Shown here piece by piece: positions 11,809-22,533 of a stretch of 61,493 nt of DNA (the first letter of the stretch is position 1; every line of letters starts with the position of its first letter). Under the pieces are notes generated by a model that saw only the letters and a program-made list of their open reading frames with translations, was not told where the DNA came from and searched no databases. The position numbers and the translations under genes were made by a program. Source of the stretch: Poronia punctata (lineage: Eukaryota; Ascomycota; Sordariomycetes; Xylariales; Xylariaceae); NCBI GenBank assembly GCA_022579005.1, contig MU401673.1:1-61493 (forward strand), in the 5' to 3' direction.

Positions 11809-14016
11809 ATGCGCTTCTCTTCCCACGGTGCGGCTCTGGCCGCCGTGGCGTCGCTCGCGACTGCTACCCCTACCGGTCCTCTGGATCTCGACCTCGACGT
11901 CGCTCGCCTCCCCAGCGACCCTCTCGACGTCACCCTTGACCAGCCCAAGGGCCTGGGTCTCTTCAAGCCTATCCACGCTGGAGTCGACCTCAACGCTGAT
12001 CTGAGCGGCACCATCTTGGCTGCTGGTCTCCTCGCCGATCTCGTCGTCGAGCCCATTCTCGGCGCCCACGCTGATGCCGAGGTCTCCATCGTCTGTAACG
12101 ACTGCCACGTCAAGGGTGACATCGATGCCACCGTCTCTTTGGAGAAGCTTGTCCCGGCTCTTAGCCTGTCGTTGAAGGATATCGAGGTCGCCCTCGATTT
12201 GGATGTTCACATTGGTGCCGCTGCTACCCTTGCGGTCAACCTCGTCGCCCCTGTCAAGGTTGAGCTTCCCATTGCCGGCCTCCTCAAGGTCGAGGCCCTC
12301 GTCGCCCTTGACCTCGTCCTTGGTGTTCACAGTGAACTCGACCTGTCTGCTGGTATCTACCTTGCTCTGCCCGAGGCCTCCCTGGAGACTGATATCTTCA
12401 GCGGAGAGATTCTTGACGCCAACTTCGACGGTGTCATTGTCAAGGTTCTCCCCATCAAGGTCCGCATCGGCTGCACTGAGCTCCTTGCCGATCTCCGTCT
12501 CCGTGTCGACCTTGGTGTCGCCGCTGTTCTCGATATTGATGACATCCTGCCCCTCGACAAGATCATCCCTGGCCTGAACCTGCCCGGTGTCGGTGCTGGT
12601 GTTGAGCTTGCTGTCTTCGTCAACCTTCTCGAGTATGTTGGTCTCTTCTGCGACGCCCCTGAGTGCCCGCTCGGTGAGGAGTCCTACGGTCTGAATGTTG
12701 GTGCTGCGGTTGCTGTTGACGTCGGTATTGAGAACATCCTTGATCTCCACCTCGCCCCTACCGTTGCTCTTGAGCTTCTCAACATCCCTACCCAGACCAT
12801 CTGCATTCCTACCTACACCCCCACCCCCACTGGAACCATCAGCGTGCCCGGCACTGGCTCTACCAAGATTCCTACTTCCACCTCTAGCGGCCCTGCCTCT
12901 ACTGGCACCTCCACCGGCGCCAGCTCTACTGGACCCAGCTCCTCCGGCGCCAGCTCTACAGGCCCTGCTTCCTCGAGCACCGCTACCGGCCCTGCTTCTT
13001 CCAGCACCGCCAGTGGACCTGCTTCTTCTGGTACCGCTACCGGACCTGCCTCCAGCGGCCCCGGCTCTACTGCTCCCGGCGGCGGTTTCCCCACCCCTTC
13101 GAACGGCTACCCCGTTTATGGCAGCTACCCCATCACCACCGCTCTCCCCACCGGTGGCGAGGGTTACACGACCACTGTCTCTACTGGTACCTACACTGTC
13201 ACCGTCTGCGGTGTGAATGTCGCCAACTGCCCCTCCCAGTACCAGACTGGTGTGACCCTCACCCACACCACCACCAAGACCACCGTGACTGTCACTGCTA
13301 CCGGTCTGCCTGTCCCCACCTCCACTGGTGGTGGCATTTACACCATCACCAAGCACGTTACCACCATGGTTCCTTGCTCGTCTCCTACTCCTTCGACTTT
13401 CATTCCTCCCACTGAGTTCCCTACTGCTCCTTACCCCGGTGCTTCCGCTACCACCAGCGCTGAGTACCCTGGCACCAGCGAGTCTGCTACCTACCCTGCC
13501 GGCGGTTATCCTTCCGGTACCCCCTCGGTGAGCTACCCGGCTGGCGGCTACCCTAGCGAGTCTGCTACCTACCCTGCTGGTGGTTACCCCAGCGAGTCTG
13601 CCTCGTACCCGGCCGGTGGCTATCCTAGCCAGTCCGTCAGCTACCCTGCTGGTGGCTATCCTAGCCAGTCTGTGAGCTACCCCGCCGGCGGCTATCCTTC
13701 TGGATACCCCTCTGGTAGCCCTTCCGCCTCTTACCCTGCTGGCGGTTACCCTTCGACCTACCCCATTGCCAGCACCAGCAGCGCCCCTGCTGTTACCCCT
13801 TACCCCACCGGCCCTGCTGGTGGCTACCCTACCGGTCCCGGTTACCCGACCGGCGGCAACAACAGCACCGCCCCTGGCACCTGGACGACCTACTCGGCCA
13901 GCACCAGCGCGCCCTATCCCACCGGTGGATACCCCACTGGTGTCCCTACTGGTGCTGCCGGTAAGGTCGCTGGCAGCGTTATCGTTGCCATCATTGGTGC
14001 CGTCATGGCTTTGTAA
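11809..14016 (+). CDS. Secreted GPI-anchored-type cell-wall protein with YPAGGYPS repeats, 735 aa
   Basis: Probably exported, GPI-anchored and built into the cell wall; no enzymatic activity is suggested. Translation is taken from the ATG at 11809, which gives an N-terminal signal peptide (MRFSSHGAALAAVASLATA) followed by the mature chain. Residues ~20-330 are a Leu/Asp/Val-rich domain of alternating hydrophobic strands with a few cysteines (a CNDC pair near 103, and cysteines near 281-286). Residues ~350-425 are a Ser/Thr/Gly/Pro linker, the type that is O-mannosylated. A Thr-rich segment at ~455-510 contains a TVTVCG motif. Residues ~555-650 are tandem 11-residue repeats. The last ~20 residues are hydrophobic after a small-residue stretch, as expected for a GPI signal. 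Third codon positions are strongly C-rich, suggesting high expression. A 767-codon open frame on the opposite strand is a by-product of this bias. The family of the N-domain is not identified with certainty. Confidence 0.85.
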   Translation: MRFSSHGAALAAVASLATATPTGPLDLDLDVARLPSDPLDVTLDQPKGLGLFKPIHAGVDLNADLSGTILAAGLLADLVVEPILGAHADAEVSIVCNDCHVKGDIDATVSLEKLVPALSLSLKDIEVALDLDVHIGAAATLAVNLVAPVKVELPIAGLLKVEALVALDLVLGVHSELDLSAGIYLALPEASLETDIFSGEILDANFDGVIVKVLPIKVRIGCTELLADLRLRVDLGVAAVLDIDDILPLDKIIPGLNLPGVGAGVELAVFVNLLEYVGLFCDAPECPLGEESYGLNVGAAVAVDVGIENILDLHLAPTVALELLNIPTQTICIPTYTPTPTGTISVPGTGSTKIPTSTSSGPASTGTSTGASSTGPSSSGASSTGPASSSTATGPASSSTASGPASSGTATGPASSGPGSTAPGGGFPTPSNGYPVYGSYPITTALPTGGEGYTTTVSTGTYTVTVCGVNVANCPSQYQTGVTLTHTTTKTTVTVTATGLPVPTSTGGGIYTITKHVTTMVPCSSPTPSTFIPPTEFPTAPYPGASATTSAEYPGTSESATYPAGGYPSGTPSVSYPAGGYPSESATYPAGGYPSESASYPAGGYPSQSVSYPAGGYPSQSVSYPAGGYPSGYPSGSPSASYPAGGYPSTYPIASTSSAPAVTPYPTGPAGGYPTGPGYPTGGNNSTAPGTWTTYSASTSAPYPTGGYPTGVPTGAAGKVAGSVIVAIIGAVMAL
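13489..13761 (+). repeat. Intragenic 33-bp tandem repeats in the wall-protein gene
   Basis: Successive 33-bp units encode variants of S-x-S-Y-P-A-G-G-Y-P-S (for example ESATYPAGGYP, QSVSYPAGGYP), with a shorter irregular YPSG segment near 13700. Such in-frame repeats expand and contract between strains, changing the length of the wall spacer. Confidence 0.8.
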
Positions 14017-16042
14017 ATATTTTCCAATGATTTGGTTATTGGTTTGGATGGTGTGAGTAGTTTTAGATGGATGGAGATACAATTATAGAGGAAGCATGGT
14101 GTCCCTGGCAGCGGGGACGCGGGGTTTTTTGAGTAATGTAATATTTTTCTGATCATCACTAGCGTGGGCGTTGTCATACCCTGGTGGCGTTTATTTAACG
14201 TTCATGAAAACAATGTAAAGTTATCGACATAATCGAGCTCCTAGTCTTTGGAAATGAATGTTTTGTGATCTATCTAAATCGTCTTACGCGTCTGTTTTTG
14301 AATTCTCTATGGTAGTCTTTCCTCCTGATGGTCCTTCGTATGCGACGTTTATTTTGGCCATTCTTCATTCAGGTGACGTTGTGGCTGTTACAGTAGAAGC
14401 TTCTCCGTCTGTCTCGGCATACTCATGTTATACTGCTGTGTTCTTTACATCTAAGTCCTTAGTCTGGGTTGGGTGTTTTCCTTCGATTCCCTTGGGAAAA
14501 CTTATATATCCTGTTTTTACATGTTATTTCAATTGTGAACGTAACCAAGACTAGGTACCTAACGTTTACGTATATTCGCACTTGATCCATCCATGGAAGT
14601 TGACTGTCTTGTCTGTCCCTTCTCTGCCTCGCCCTCATTGTCTTTGACGATAGATAGATAGATAGATATGATAAACAAACCAAAACCCATCTCCTCCCCC
14701 CATGATGATTGATTTTAACTGCAAGAGTCTTATATTCTTTCTTTCTACCTCCAGGTTCTGATACTATATATCCATCCATCCACTAAAGAACTAATTACTT
14801 CAATTAAGATATGTAATCGACTATTTATATTTTTCCGTCTTCTTCTCCCTTTTCCACTTACTTTTTCTGTTGTAAAGTCCTCATGTTATTTATTGTATAC
14901 CAACCAACCAATCAGTTGTGTTACAACTCTTAACGGACCATTTATGTAATCCACCATAACCCCCTACCCCCTACCCCCCCTTTCCCCAAAAACCCTAGAT
15001 ACCCCTCTTTCACCGCCGAGAAACTGAATACAAACCGGACTTATCGTCACCTCCATGTATACCTATATTAGTTGCACCTTCAATGCGACGTTGATTCCTT
15101 GTAGACATCATTGATATAATAAATAGCCTTATCAATGCCACCACCACTTCTTGCAAAGAGAATGAATGAATGAATGAATGAATGAATGAATCTGATCGAT
15201 CTCACTGCCGATGTGATTAATGATTACTTACTTTACTTAGGTTAGTCTAGTTCTCGACAGACAGACAGACAGACAGATGTGCGGGGAAGCACAGCAAGCA
15301 CACTGAGAAGAGGGGATGGATAAAGGGGAGCGAACATTGAACGTTTGTTAGCCTCCCTACCTACCTAAGTACTTAGTCATTAAAGTAAAGTAAAGTAAAG
15401 GAAAGTAAAGGAAAGGAAAGTAGGTAATTGGTCAATTCTAAGAGGTTAATAGAGGGGTACATATGAGCGAGCAAGTCCTTTCCCCCTCTCTTACGTCTTA
15501 GTCTTGTCTTGTTGCTTTACTCTTGTAGATGCGTATGTATGTCTGTATGTATGTGTTTGTTTATGTTATCTTTGATTGCTTTAGTAAGAAAGTAAGAAAT
15601 ACTACCGTAACCCCTCCTCTTTACCCTCTCTCCTCTTTTCTGTATCTGTTAGTCTAGCTGGTTTCTCCCCTCTCTCTCTTTCTCTCTCTATCCTAACTTT
15701 TTTCCCCGAGATCAATTAAATCTCCTTCGGTTGTTTTTTTAGTTGCCGGTCTTTTTGAAGTGGATCGGGGCTAACTACACAACCTAGCTTGATTATAAGT
15801 ACTTAGGTAGGTAATAGTCTTTTCTTTTTCGTGGGGAAATGAGTGGATGAATGGATGACAGATGTTAATACCTAGGTATATAGGTACCGAGGGTAGAAAA
15901 TAATATCTACCTACTTTATCTGGTGGAGTAGAGACGAACAACAACAAGACAACAACCAAAATACAATTCCATAACACGAAACGGAAGAAGAGAACCCCAT
16001 ATTTCAACTGGAAGAGAAGAAAAGAAAATCAGAAAATCCAAA
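14017..16042. other. Intergenic, 2.0 kb, rich in simple repeats
   Basis: No gene is supportable. Contents: a GATA run (~14649-14669), a G-quadruplex motif on the minus strand (14960-14987), a GAAT run (15160-15191), a GACA run (15256-15277), AAAGT/GGAAA runs (15385-15421) and TATG/TACCTA words. The last 100 bp is an A-rich leader for the gene at 16043. Confidence 0.55.
14960..14987 (-). other. Canonical G-quadruplex motif, telomere-like
   Basis: On the plus strand there are four C-runs of 5, 5, 7 and 4 separated by loops TA, TA and TTT. The minus strand is therefore a textbook four-run G4 motif whose GGGGGTA units resemble degenerate telomere repeats. Confidence 0.6.
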
Positions 16043-17257
16043 ATGTCCCCCCCCTTCCGAGCCGAACACATGGGATCCCTCCTCCGCCCACAATCCCTCC
16101 TCTCCATCCGGGCCTCGATCCGGGAAAGCGAAGATCCATCCTCGTCCAAGACCCTCTTAGCAGAAGAAGAAAAGAAATCCATATCCACCATCGTGACGCT
16201 CCAGCGCTCCCTCGGTTTCCGCGCCGTGACCTCTGGCGAATTCACACGGACCCGCTTCTGGGGTCTGATGTGGGACGAATTCGACGGAACATCGCAACTC
16301 CACGACGCAGACGGATCCATGTTCCGTCTGTACCACCCGGACGTGGTCTCCCTCATCGAGACAAACCGTCACGTGATGCCGGGAGAATCCGTAATCGCCA
16401 CGTCCAAACTATCCCATTCCCCTTCTCGCAGCGTATCCAATCTCCACGAATTACAACTCGTGCAGAATTCCCTACCAGAGCCTGAAGATTGGAAAGATGT
16501 GAAACTGACAATGATAACGCCCGCGTGGTTCCACATGCGGTATAAACAAGGGCGCGCGTATTCCCCCTCCGCATATTCTTCTGATGCCGAATACTTCTCC
16601 GACGTAGCCGACGTGTACCGTGCCGAGTTGGCCATGTTGTATTCCGCCGGGTTGAGAAATGTTCAATTTGACGATCCGGGCATGGCGTATTTCTGTTCGG
16701 AAAAGTTCCGGAAAGGATGGGAAGACGATAAAGACAACATCGGGACGGTGGATGATTTACTGGATGCGTATATCAAGCTATATAACGATTGCGTGAGGGA
16801 TCTGCCGGGGGACATGCATTTCGGCATTCATTTATGCAGGGGGAATTTCATCGGCGGGAGACATTTCGCAGAGGGCGCGTACGACGTCATTGCGCAGAAG
16901 TTATTTCGCGATTTAAATGTCCATACTTTTTATTTAGAGTATGATACCGAGAGGGCGGGCGGGTTCGAGCCGTTGAAGTTCTTGCCAAGGGGCAAAAATG
17001 TCGTTGTGGGCGTTGTTAGTACCAAGGTTCGAGAGGTCGAAGATAAAGAGGAGATGAAGGCGAGGATTAGAAAGGCGGCGGAATTCGTGGCCGAAGGGAG
17101 AGGGGAGAGTGTCGAGGAGGCGTTGAAGAGTGTTTGTGTCTCGCCTCAGTGTGGGTTTAGTACTCATGAGACCGGGTATCCGCTTTCGATGGAGGATCAG
17201 AAGAAGAAGTTGATGTTGGTGAGGGAGATTGCGGATGGGATTTGGGGTGAGCCTTGA
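16043..17257 (+). CDS. MetE-like cobalamin-independent methionine synthase C-domain protein, 404 aa
   Basis: A cytosolic zinc-dependent methyltransferase-type TIM barrel related to the catalytic (C-terminal) half of MetE, in the short stand-alone YxjG/YxjH-like class. The N-terminal folate-binding half of true methionine synthases (about 750 aa) is absent. The zinc ligands of the family can be read: His-x-Cys in GIHLCRGNF (~260-266), Glu in FYLEYDTERAG (~299) and Cys in SPQCGFSTH (~370). The N-terminal FRAEHMGSLLRP stretch is typical of these proteins. The frame is open from the ATG at 16043 without introns and the length fits the single-domain class. The methyl donor and acceptor are unknown; it may act on a small thiol other than homocysteine. 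Its neighbour on the 3' side is convergent, with 184 bp between the two stops. Confidence 0.85.
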   Translation: MSPPFRAEHMGSLLRPQSLLSIRASIRESEDPSSSKTLLAEEEKKSISTIVTLQRSLGFRAVTSGEFTRTRFWGLMWDEFDGTSQLHDADGSMFRLYHPDVVSLIETNRHVMPGESVIATSKLSHSPSRSVSNLHELQLVQNSLPEPEDWKDVKLTMITPAWFHMRYKQGRAYSPSAYSSDAEYFSDVADVYRAELAMLYSAGLRNVQFDDPGMAYFCSEKFRKGWEDDKDNIGTVDDLLDAYIKLYNDCVRDLPGDMHFGIHLCRGNFIGGRHFAEGAYDVIAQKLFRDLNVHTFYLEYDTERAGGFEPLKFLPRGKNVVVGVVSTKVREVEDKEEMKARIRKAAEFVAEGRGESVEEALKSVCVSPQCGFSTHETGYPLSMEDQKKKLMLVREIADGIWGEP

Positions 17258-17441
17258 GTTAGGTGACCAGGAAGAGAAAATGGATGGGATGGACAGTTGT
17301 GAAGATGTTGCCTGGGTTATCACGAGATGGAATGATGTTATGACTTCAACATGATACAGAGAGGATTGTACGGATAGACCTAGAGTCTAGAGAGGAGGAT
17401 GAATCAACTTCAACGGACTTGGTCGAGTCACCCGCCACGGT

Positions 17442-18756
17442 CTAGGACAATTCTATCATCCACCCATCACCTTGTACAGTTCCATCTGCGCTTGTACCAC
17501 CCCAAAGCACAATACTGTTACCGCTCTGAGTCACATCATACCCAAAGCAGCTGCGAGGGCCCGGATGAATCTTCCCATCATGTCCACCGATATCACCGGG
17601 CACTTGTACTGCCACTTCTGCCCAGGCTGACGTTCCCGTATCCGCTCCAAATTTCGACCGTATCTGGTCTTTAATCTTGGCTGGCTTAATGGCATCTGCT
17701 ATACTCGACGTCGCCTTTACTTCCACATCGCTCGAAGGTAGCTGAAACGTCCACAGGTCACTCCATTGGCGCAGCTCTCCATCCTTCTCAGCGCTGCCGA
17801 GACGTTCACCAAAAAAGTACAAGAGGTATTTTCTGCCGTAACCTGTCGTCACCAGAAGCAACGCACCATCTTCTCGAGGCTTGGGACCAGGGGTAAAGGG
17901 GTTCGTCGGGATTGGGAAACTTTTCCACGTCGGTGGCTGTTGCTGGTAGAGCTTGACATCGAGAGAATGCACCTTGCATCTAAAGGTATCGGTAGTGTCG
18001 ATGATATACAAGATATCCCCGTCAATGGCTGCGCTTCTGACGGCGACAGGTGCAGGTGGTAACTGATTCCAGACCCTGTTACTCGAATCGAAATGCCAGA
18101 CATCTGTTAGAGCCGACTCGTTAGAGTCCACGCCTCCGTACAGAATCAGGTTTCCGTCGTGTGGAAGAAGTGTCCCTCTACGTCGGGGCGGAGGTGTTCT
18201 CTCTGGATGACTACTGGGTTCTAGTAAGCCCCATGAGTTGTTCTCCGTATCGAATGTCCAAAGCTGGGGGCCTTCATCAATGAGCGTGCCCTTCTCGTCA
18301 CATCCTCCGTGGATGACGATGCGCTTCCCTAAAGCGCACCCGCTGTGCTGAGTACGAGCTGCCGGGACAGGGCCATCTGGAGTGGCAGGTATGGCGGGGA
18401 TTACTCGATATTCGGGTGTCGGGTCATCTTTCGCTGGTAAGCTTATGCAATGGATATCGTTCGTGACTAGTTGACCGTCGTTGGATTGTCCGCCAAAGAT
18501 ATATGCCTTTGGGCCGATGATGGTGAGTGTGTGGTTGGACCGAGCAAGGGAGGAGCTAAGAACGTTAGCTTATACCAGGGGTACTTTGCCAAACGACGAA
18601 CAATGCATACCTGGTATCGTCGGTTGTCGATGCAATTTGTGAAAAGCTGGCCTTTAGAGGCACTGTCGGCTTCGCGATGGAGGCTGCAACTCCTACTTCA
18701 ATACCGGTAGAAGCGATCTGTTCAGCTACGAGCAACCCTGCTGCTGTCTCGGCCAT
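17442..18756 (-). CDS. Kelch-repeat (galactose-oxidase-like beta-propeller) protein, 419 aa
   Basis: A probable protein-interaction propeller, not a galactose oxidase, since no copper-site residues or signal peptide are seen. Two exons: 18756-18611 and 18555-17442, with a 55-bp intron; together they are 1260 nt in frame. The ATG at 18756 opens MAETAAGLLVAEQ; the open frame extends further 5' only through a TTG. Kelch blades follow as repeated Gly-Gly doublets after a hydrophobic run: AYIFGG (~70), IVIHGG (~130), LILYGG (~190), LLYFFGE (~270) and IVLWGG near the C-terminus. Each blade has a Trp-Thr/His-Phe-Asp type strand (LWTFD, VWHFD, LWTFQ). Family members in ascomycetes are annotated only as Kelch proteins. 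The upstream neighbour on the same strand is the MmgE/PrpD-like gene, 732 bp away. Confidence 0.82.
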
Positions 18757-19487
18757 GCTGTTGGACTGTTCAGAGGTCGTCGAGTTCCCAATGTGTTTAC
18801 AGAGGTCAAGAATCAATAACGAGTCGGATTGTGCGTGTGATTAGCTTTTCACTGGATGGTCAGTAGAATTGAGAGTGTAGGTATTCGACAGCACGAAGAA
18901 ATACATCTTTACTGTCATTGAATTTTTACATCAAGTTGCCTACAGTAGAGATATTGGAGGTAGGTGCAATGACGTACGTCGTACCTGGATGCATGACGCA
19001 ACGGTTTGGCCAAATCTAGGCACAAACCTCAGGATTGATTGCATTACATGAGCAGATGTCCGTACCAAAACCCCTGGAGAGTGCCTGAAGGATTGATAGA
19101 ATGGTTTCATCTTTACTATATAGTATACTTCTCAATCCGGCCACCTGCTCTTTTTATTTCATGCTAGAAGGTATTGCGTGTACGAGTACTGATCCAGAGG
19201 AAAATTGCAGTCAGTAGGTCGGTAGATCCAAACTTCAACTTCATCGGAGACTTTGCTGAGCCTCAGGCCGAATATGCGTACTAGCCCCAAGGTGGCTAGA
19301 GGTCATTCACATTTCCAGACACAGTGATTCGAATTCAACACACGGTATATAGTAAAATAATGGGGTACTGTGTGATCTATCCAAATTACGTGAAAGCACG
19401 TGTAAATACCAACAAAACTCACTCTGTGCCCGAAATACTTTTAAAGCAACACAATCCTGTAGACCTGCTCGAGTTCGAATAGCCTAG
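18757..19487. other. Intergenic, 0.73 kb
   Basis: Lies between the tandem minus-strand MmgE/PrpD and Kelch genes and should contain the Kelch promoter and the MmgE/PrpD 3' end. One TACGAGTA word is at 19181. No gene is visible. Confidence 0.5.
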
Positions 19488-20943
19488 CTATAACAGTTTC
19501 ATCAAATCGCCCGTGTTTCGCTGGTCAATGCCCTCGATGACCTCTAGAATAGCCCGTGATCTCTTCCCATCCTCGCCATACGCGGGACGGACAAGACCGA
19601 GAAACTTTTTCTGGACGCGTTCCTTTGAAAATGGGTGCTGTTCCTCACCAAGAGGATAGGTTTGACTAGCCGTCGTAGTCGTCCCATCCGTCCATTTGAA
19701 TTCTACCCGGATTCCAAGGTCAGGCACGTCGTCCTTGATGGTCACCTCGATCTTGTCGCAGAGCGCCGTCACTTCGGGATCCTCCATCTTCTCATACATG
19801 CCCCAGCCGATATCCATCCCGAATTGCCATGCGATAGCTACCTGGTAATACATGGAGAACTGGCCGTCTACCACGGTCTTGGGATGGATTCTGTTCGGGT
19901 CGGGCGGGCCCACGAGGGTGTAGCAACCGGGCGAGAGCACGACGGTGAAATGTTCAATCTTCTTGTCGTTGACCTTGGCCTCTTGGGCCATTTTGCTCAC
20001 CACCTCGATGGCAGAGTGCGTCATTCGGCAGGCCGGGAAGGGCTTGATGGCCGTTTCGCCAAAGACCCACTCCTTGCCCAGGTTATCCGTCAGTCCTACT
20101 GTTGTTGATGTTGCCGAGAAGGAGACTAGGGCGCCGAATTTGCCCTCGATGGGCCTGGTCGCGCCTACCACACCGGCTTCGGCCAACGCCACGGAGACAA
20201 ACGCGTCGTGGACTGCAAATGCCGGGTGCAATCTCTTATTCCAGGATCCATTGTCGAGGAACTGCATCGACCCCGACGCCTTCGACCCTGCTAACCCGAT
20301 AGCATTCTTCACCTGATCAAAGGACAGGCCCTTGATCTTGGAGATTGCTGCTACAGCACCGAAGATGCCGGCCGTGGACGTATTGTGGAAACCTCGCGTA
20401 TACCCGCCATAGTTGAAAGCGCGTCCGATTCGACAGGTGATCTCGTAGCCGACGGCAATACCGAGAAGCAGCGTCTTTCCGTCGCTGTTCTGAAGTTCGG
20501 CCTGTGCTAGGGCTGCCGGGATAGCAGTCGCACCTGGATGCAAGATTGACGAAGCATGTGTGTCATCAAAGTCGAAAGAATGCGCCAACGCAGCGTTCAG
20601 GAACCCGGCATATTGTGGTGACCAGCTGCTCCCTTTTGTGAAGACGGTTGAATTACCCGCCTTTCCACCTATAGGCTCTTTTTGTTAGTACTAGTTTGTC
20701 ATTATAAGTGTCCTCTAGGGATGGGGGCTTACCTAGCGCTACGGCGGCCTTCACAAACGGCTCGGTAGATTCACAGATGGCCGCAGCACCGGCAGATATG
20801 CCGATACAGTCCGTTAAGAGATCCTTGAGTTTATCGACGAGCTTGGCGTCCAACTGATCGTATGTAACATCGACAATGAACCTGCAAATTTCATCTGTAA
20901 CGCCGTCCTTTCGAAGAGACGGCGAACCCGATGTACCATTCAT
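19488..20943 (-). CDS. MmgE/PrpD family protein (2-methylcitrate dehydratase / cis-aconitate decarboxylase-like), 463 aa
   Basis: This family includes 2-methylcitrate dehydratase, iminodisuccinate epimerase and cis-aconitate decarboxylase; the substrate here is not determinable. Two exons: 20943-20733 and 20668-19488 (64-bp intron), 1392 nt in frame. The ATG at 20943 is the first true ATG; the open frame runs further 5' only from a GTG. Active-site regions of the family are present: HSFDFDDTH followed by HPG near residue 110, YTRGFHNTST near 165, and KPFPACRMTH near 275. The length fits the usual 450-500 aa. There is no clear mitochondrial presequence from this start. The gene is divergent from the SET gene at 22534. 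A role in propionate or itaconate metabolism would need neighbours that are not here. Confidence 0.87.
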
Positions 20944-22533
20944 TGTCGCTCCGTCCTCTCGTGTTCTGCTTCTCGGGTGGCTAATACTGGGATATTGATC
21001 GCTTCTCTGGGAGAACTCGGTATTTACCACGTGAACGAAGCTATCGTCGCATGTTCATTATGATCTACTAGCCAACTTCATCGTGGGTTCCTGGCGGGGT
21101 AAATATGGCGGGGCCGAGGTAGTCATTCCCGTCAGACTCGGCAACGCTTGTCCTTTCGTTTTCCCTCATCACCAGGTCTTTTTTGTGATACCTATATTAA
21201 CGGGTTCAGTTGTGCATCCAGAGGTGAGGTCGTACGACGTGAGGGATCATTAATACGACCGTACTTACGGTATATGTAGATATATTGTTAGTCATCCGGT
21301 CCGTGGATTGGACGGGCTATCCGGCAATTCTGCCATCAGCCGGTGGTCACAACATACTGTGTGGATATGTACACTTGTACAGTCACGAGGTTAAAGATAT
21401 CTTTTCTCCTTTGTGCTGATTACCGTGCCGAGGAACTTGGAGATATGCTGATACCAGCCACATATATAAGCGGTGACACCTAGGCGCCTTGGCGATCTAG
21501 GCAAGATTGCATGTTTATCGGCCTCATCGTGACCTTTTTCGGCAGTAATTATATGGACATATTTTGAGGTTTTATATTCAAATGTCCAGCTAACTAGTCC
21601 TATACACTTATGACAGCAATATCTGTCGTTGATACCTCTTTATTGGTTTGCAAGGACGACTACGATAATGTACCGATTAGTCCGTCCTGACCTAATAATA
21701 CGTCAAGTAGCGCTAGTTTGCATGAGGTGTAAAAGCATCGTCTCATCGGCAATGATATCCGTAGCCCTCAACTTACTCGTGAGTCGTACATGTGCAGTAC
21801 AACAGTACTGCTTGTACGTGTCTGACACCTCACCAGCACATATTGGGCGTTGAGTACAAGATACCTTACTTACCAACCTACTGTTATTGTTATATATGAC
21901 ATTTCGGTTTCGTTTTTCCTAATTGGAAAGGTGATAGGTCAGGTGTGAGTAGGTATGCGACTAGGTACACAGACGCACTGAGTTAATCCGGGATACAATC
22001 TGTAAATAATATCTATTTGCGATTTTGATTTTTTCTAGACTCTGAAAAGGTCTGCCAGACCTGGCACTCCGTTCCGGACCGATGAGGCGTTGGGTTAAAG
22101 TGGAACCTCTCTCACAGGTTGTTGTGGCCCCTTTACGAGTCGGACTGTCGGAGTAGCGTAGTGCGCGTTTGCGCATTGGAGAAGAGAAAAAAAGAACATA
22201 TGAATGGCAACTGAAGAGAAGCGTCTGTTTGTTGCTACAGAGGTGCATGGTAAATTGGCACCTGATCAACCCAGGACGGTTGAGTCGTGACATTAAAACA
22301 AAACAGGTGCAGTTGATTAGGCAGGTACGCTGTTTGCAAGTTTGCAAGACTGATTATATGCAATTGCTTGCTTTGGGCTGACACATGACTTGCTCTTGCC
22401 ATTTGAAGGATGTGCCTTGAATAATAAAAAGTTTTCTGTCTCTTGTCAAGGCTCATCCGCCTTTCACCTCTACATTCCATCTTGTTTTGTTCTGTCTCGT
22501 TGCAGAAGTTCAAGCACGAAACCAGTATACACC
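20944..22533. promoter_or_regulatory. Divergent intergenic region, 1.6 kb
   Basis: Separates the divergent MmgE/PrpD and SET genes and so holds both promoters. Only short non-conserved frames occur. No RNA gene or long repeat is visible. Confidence 0.5.

Noticed and set aside
11779..14082. 767-codon open frame antisense to the wall-protein gene
   Set aside because: It mirrors the repeat-rich, third-position C/G-biased sense gene; its product is Gly/Arg/Ser-rich with no domain, and the sense strand has a signal peptide, repeats and a GPI-type tail. Stop-free antisense frames are expected from such codon bias.
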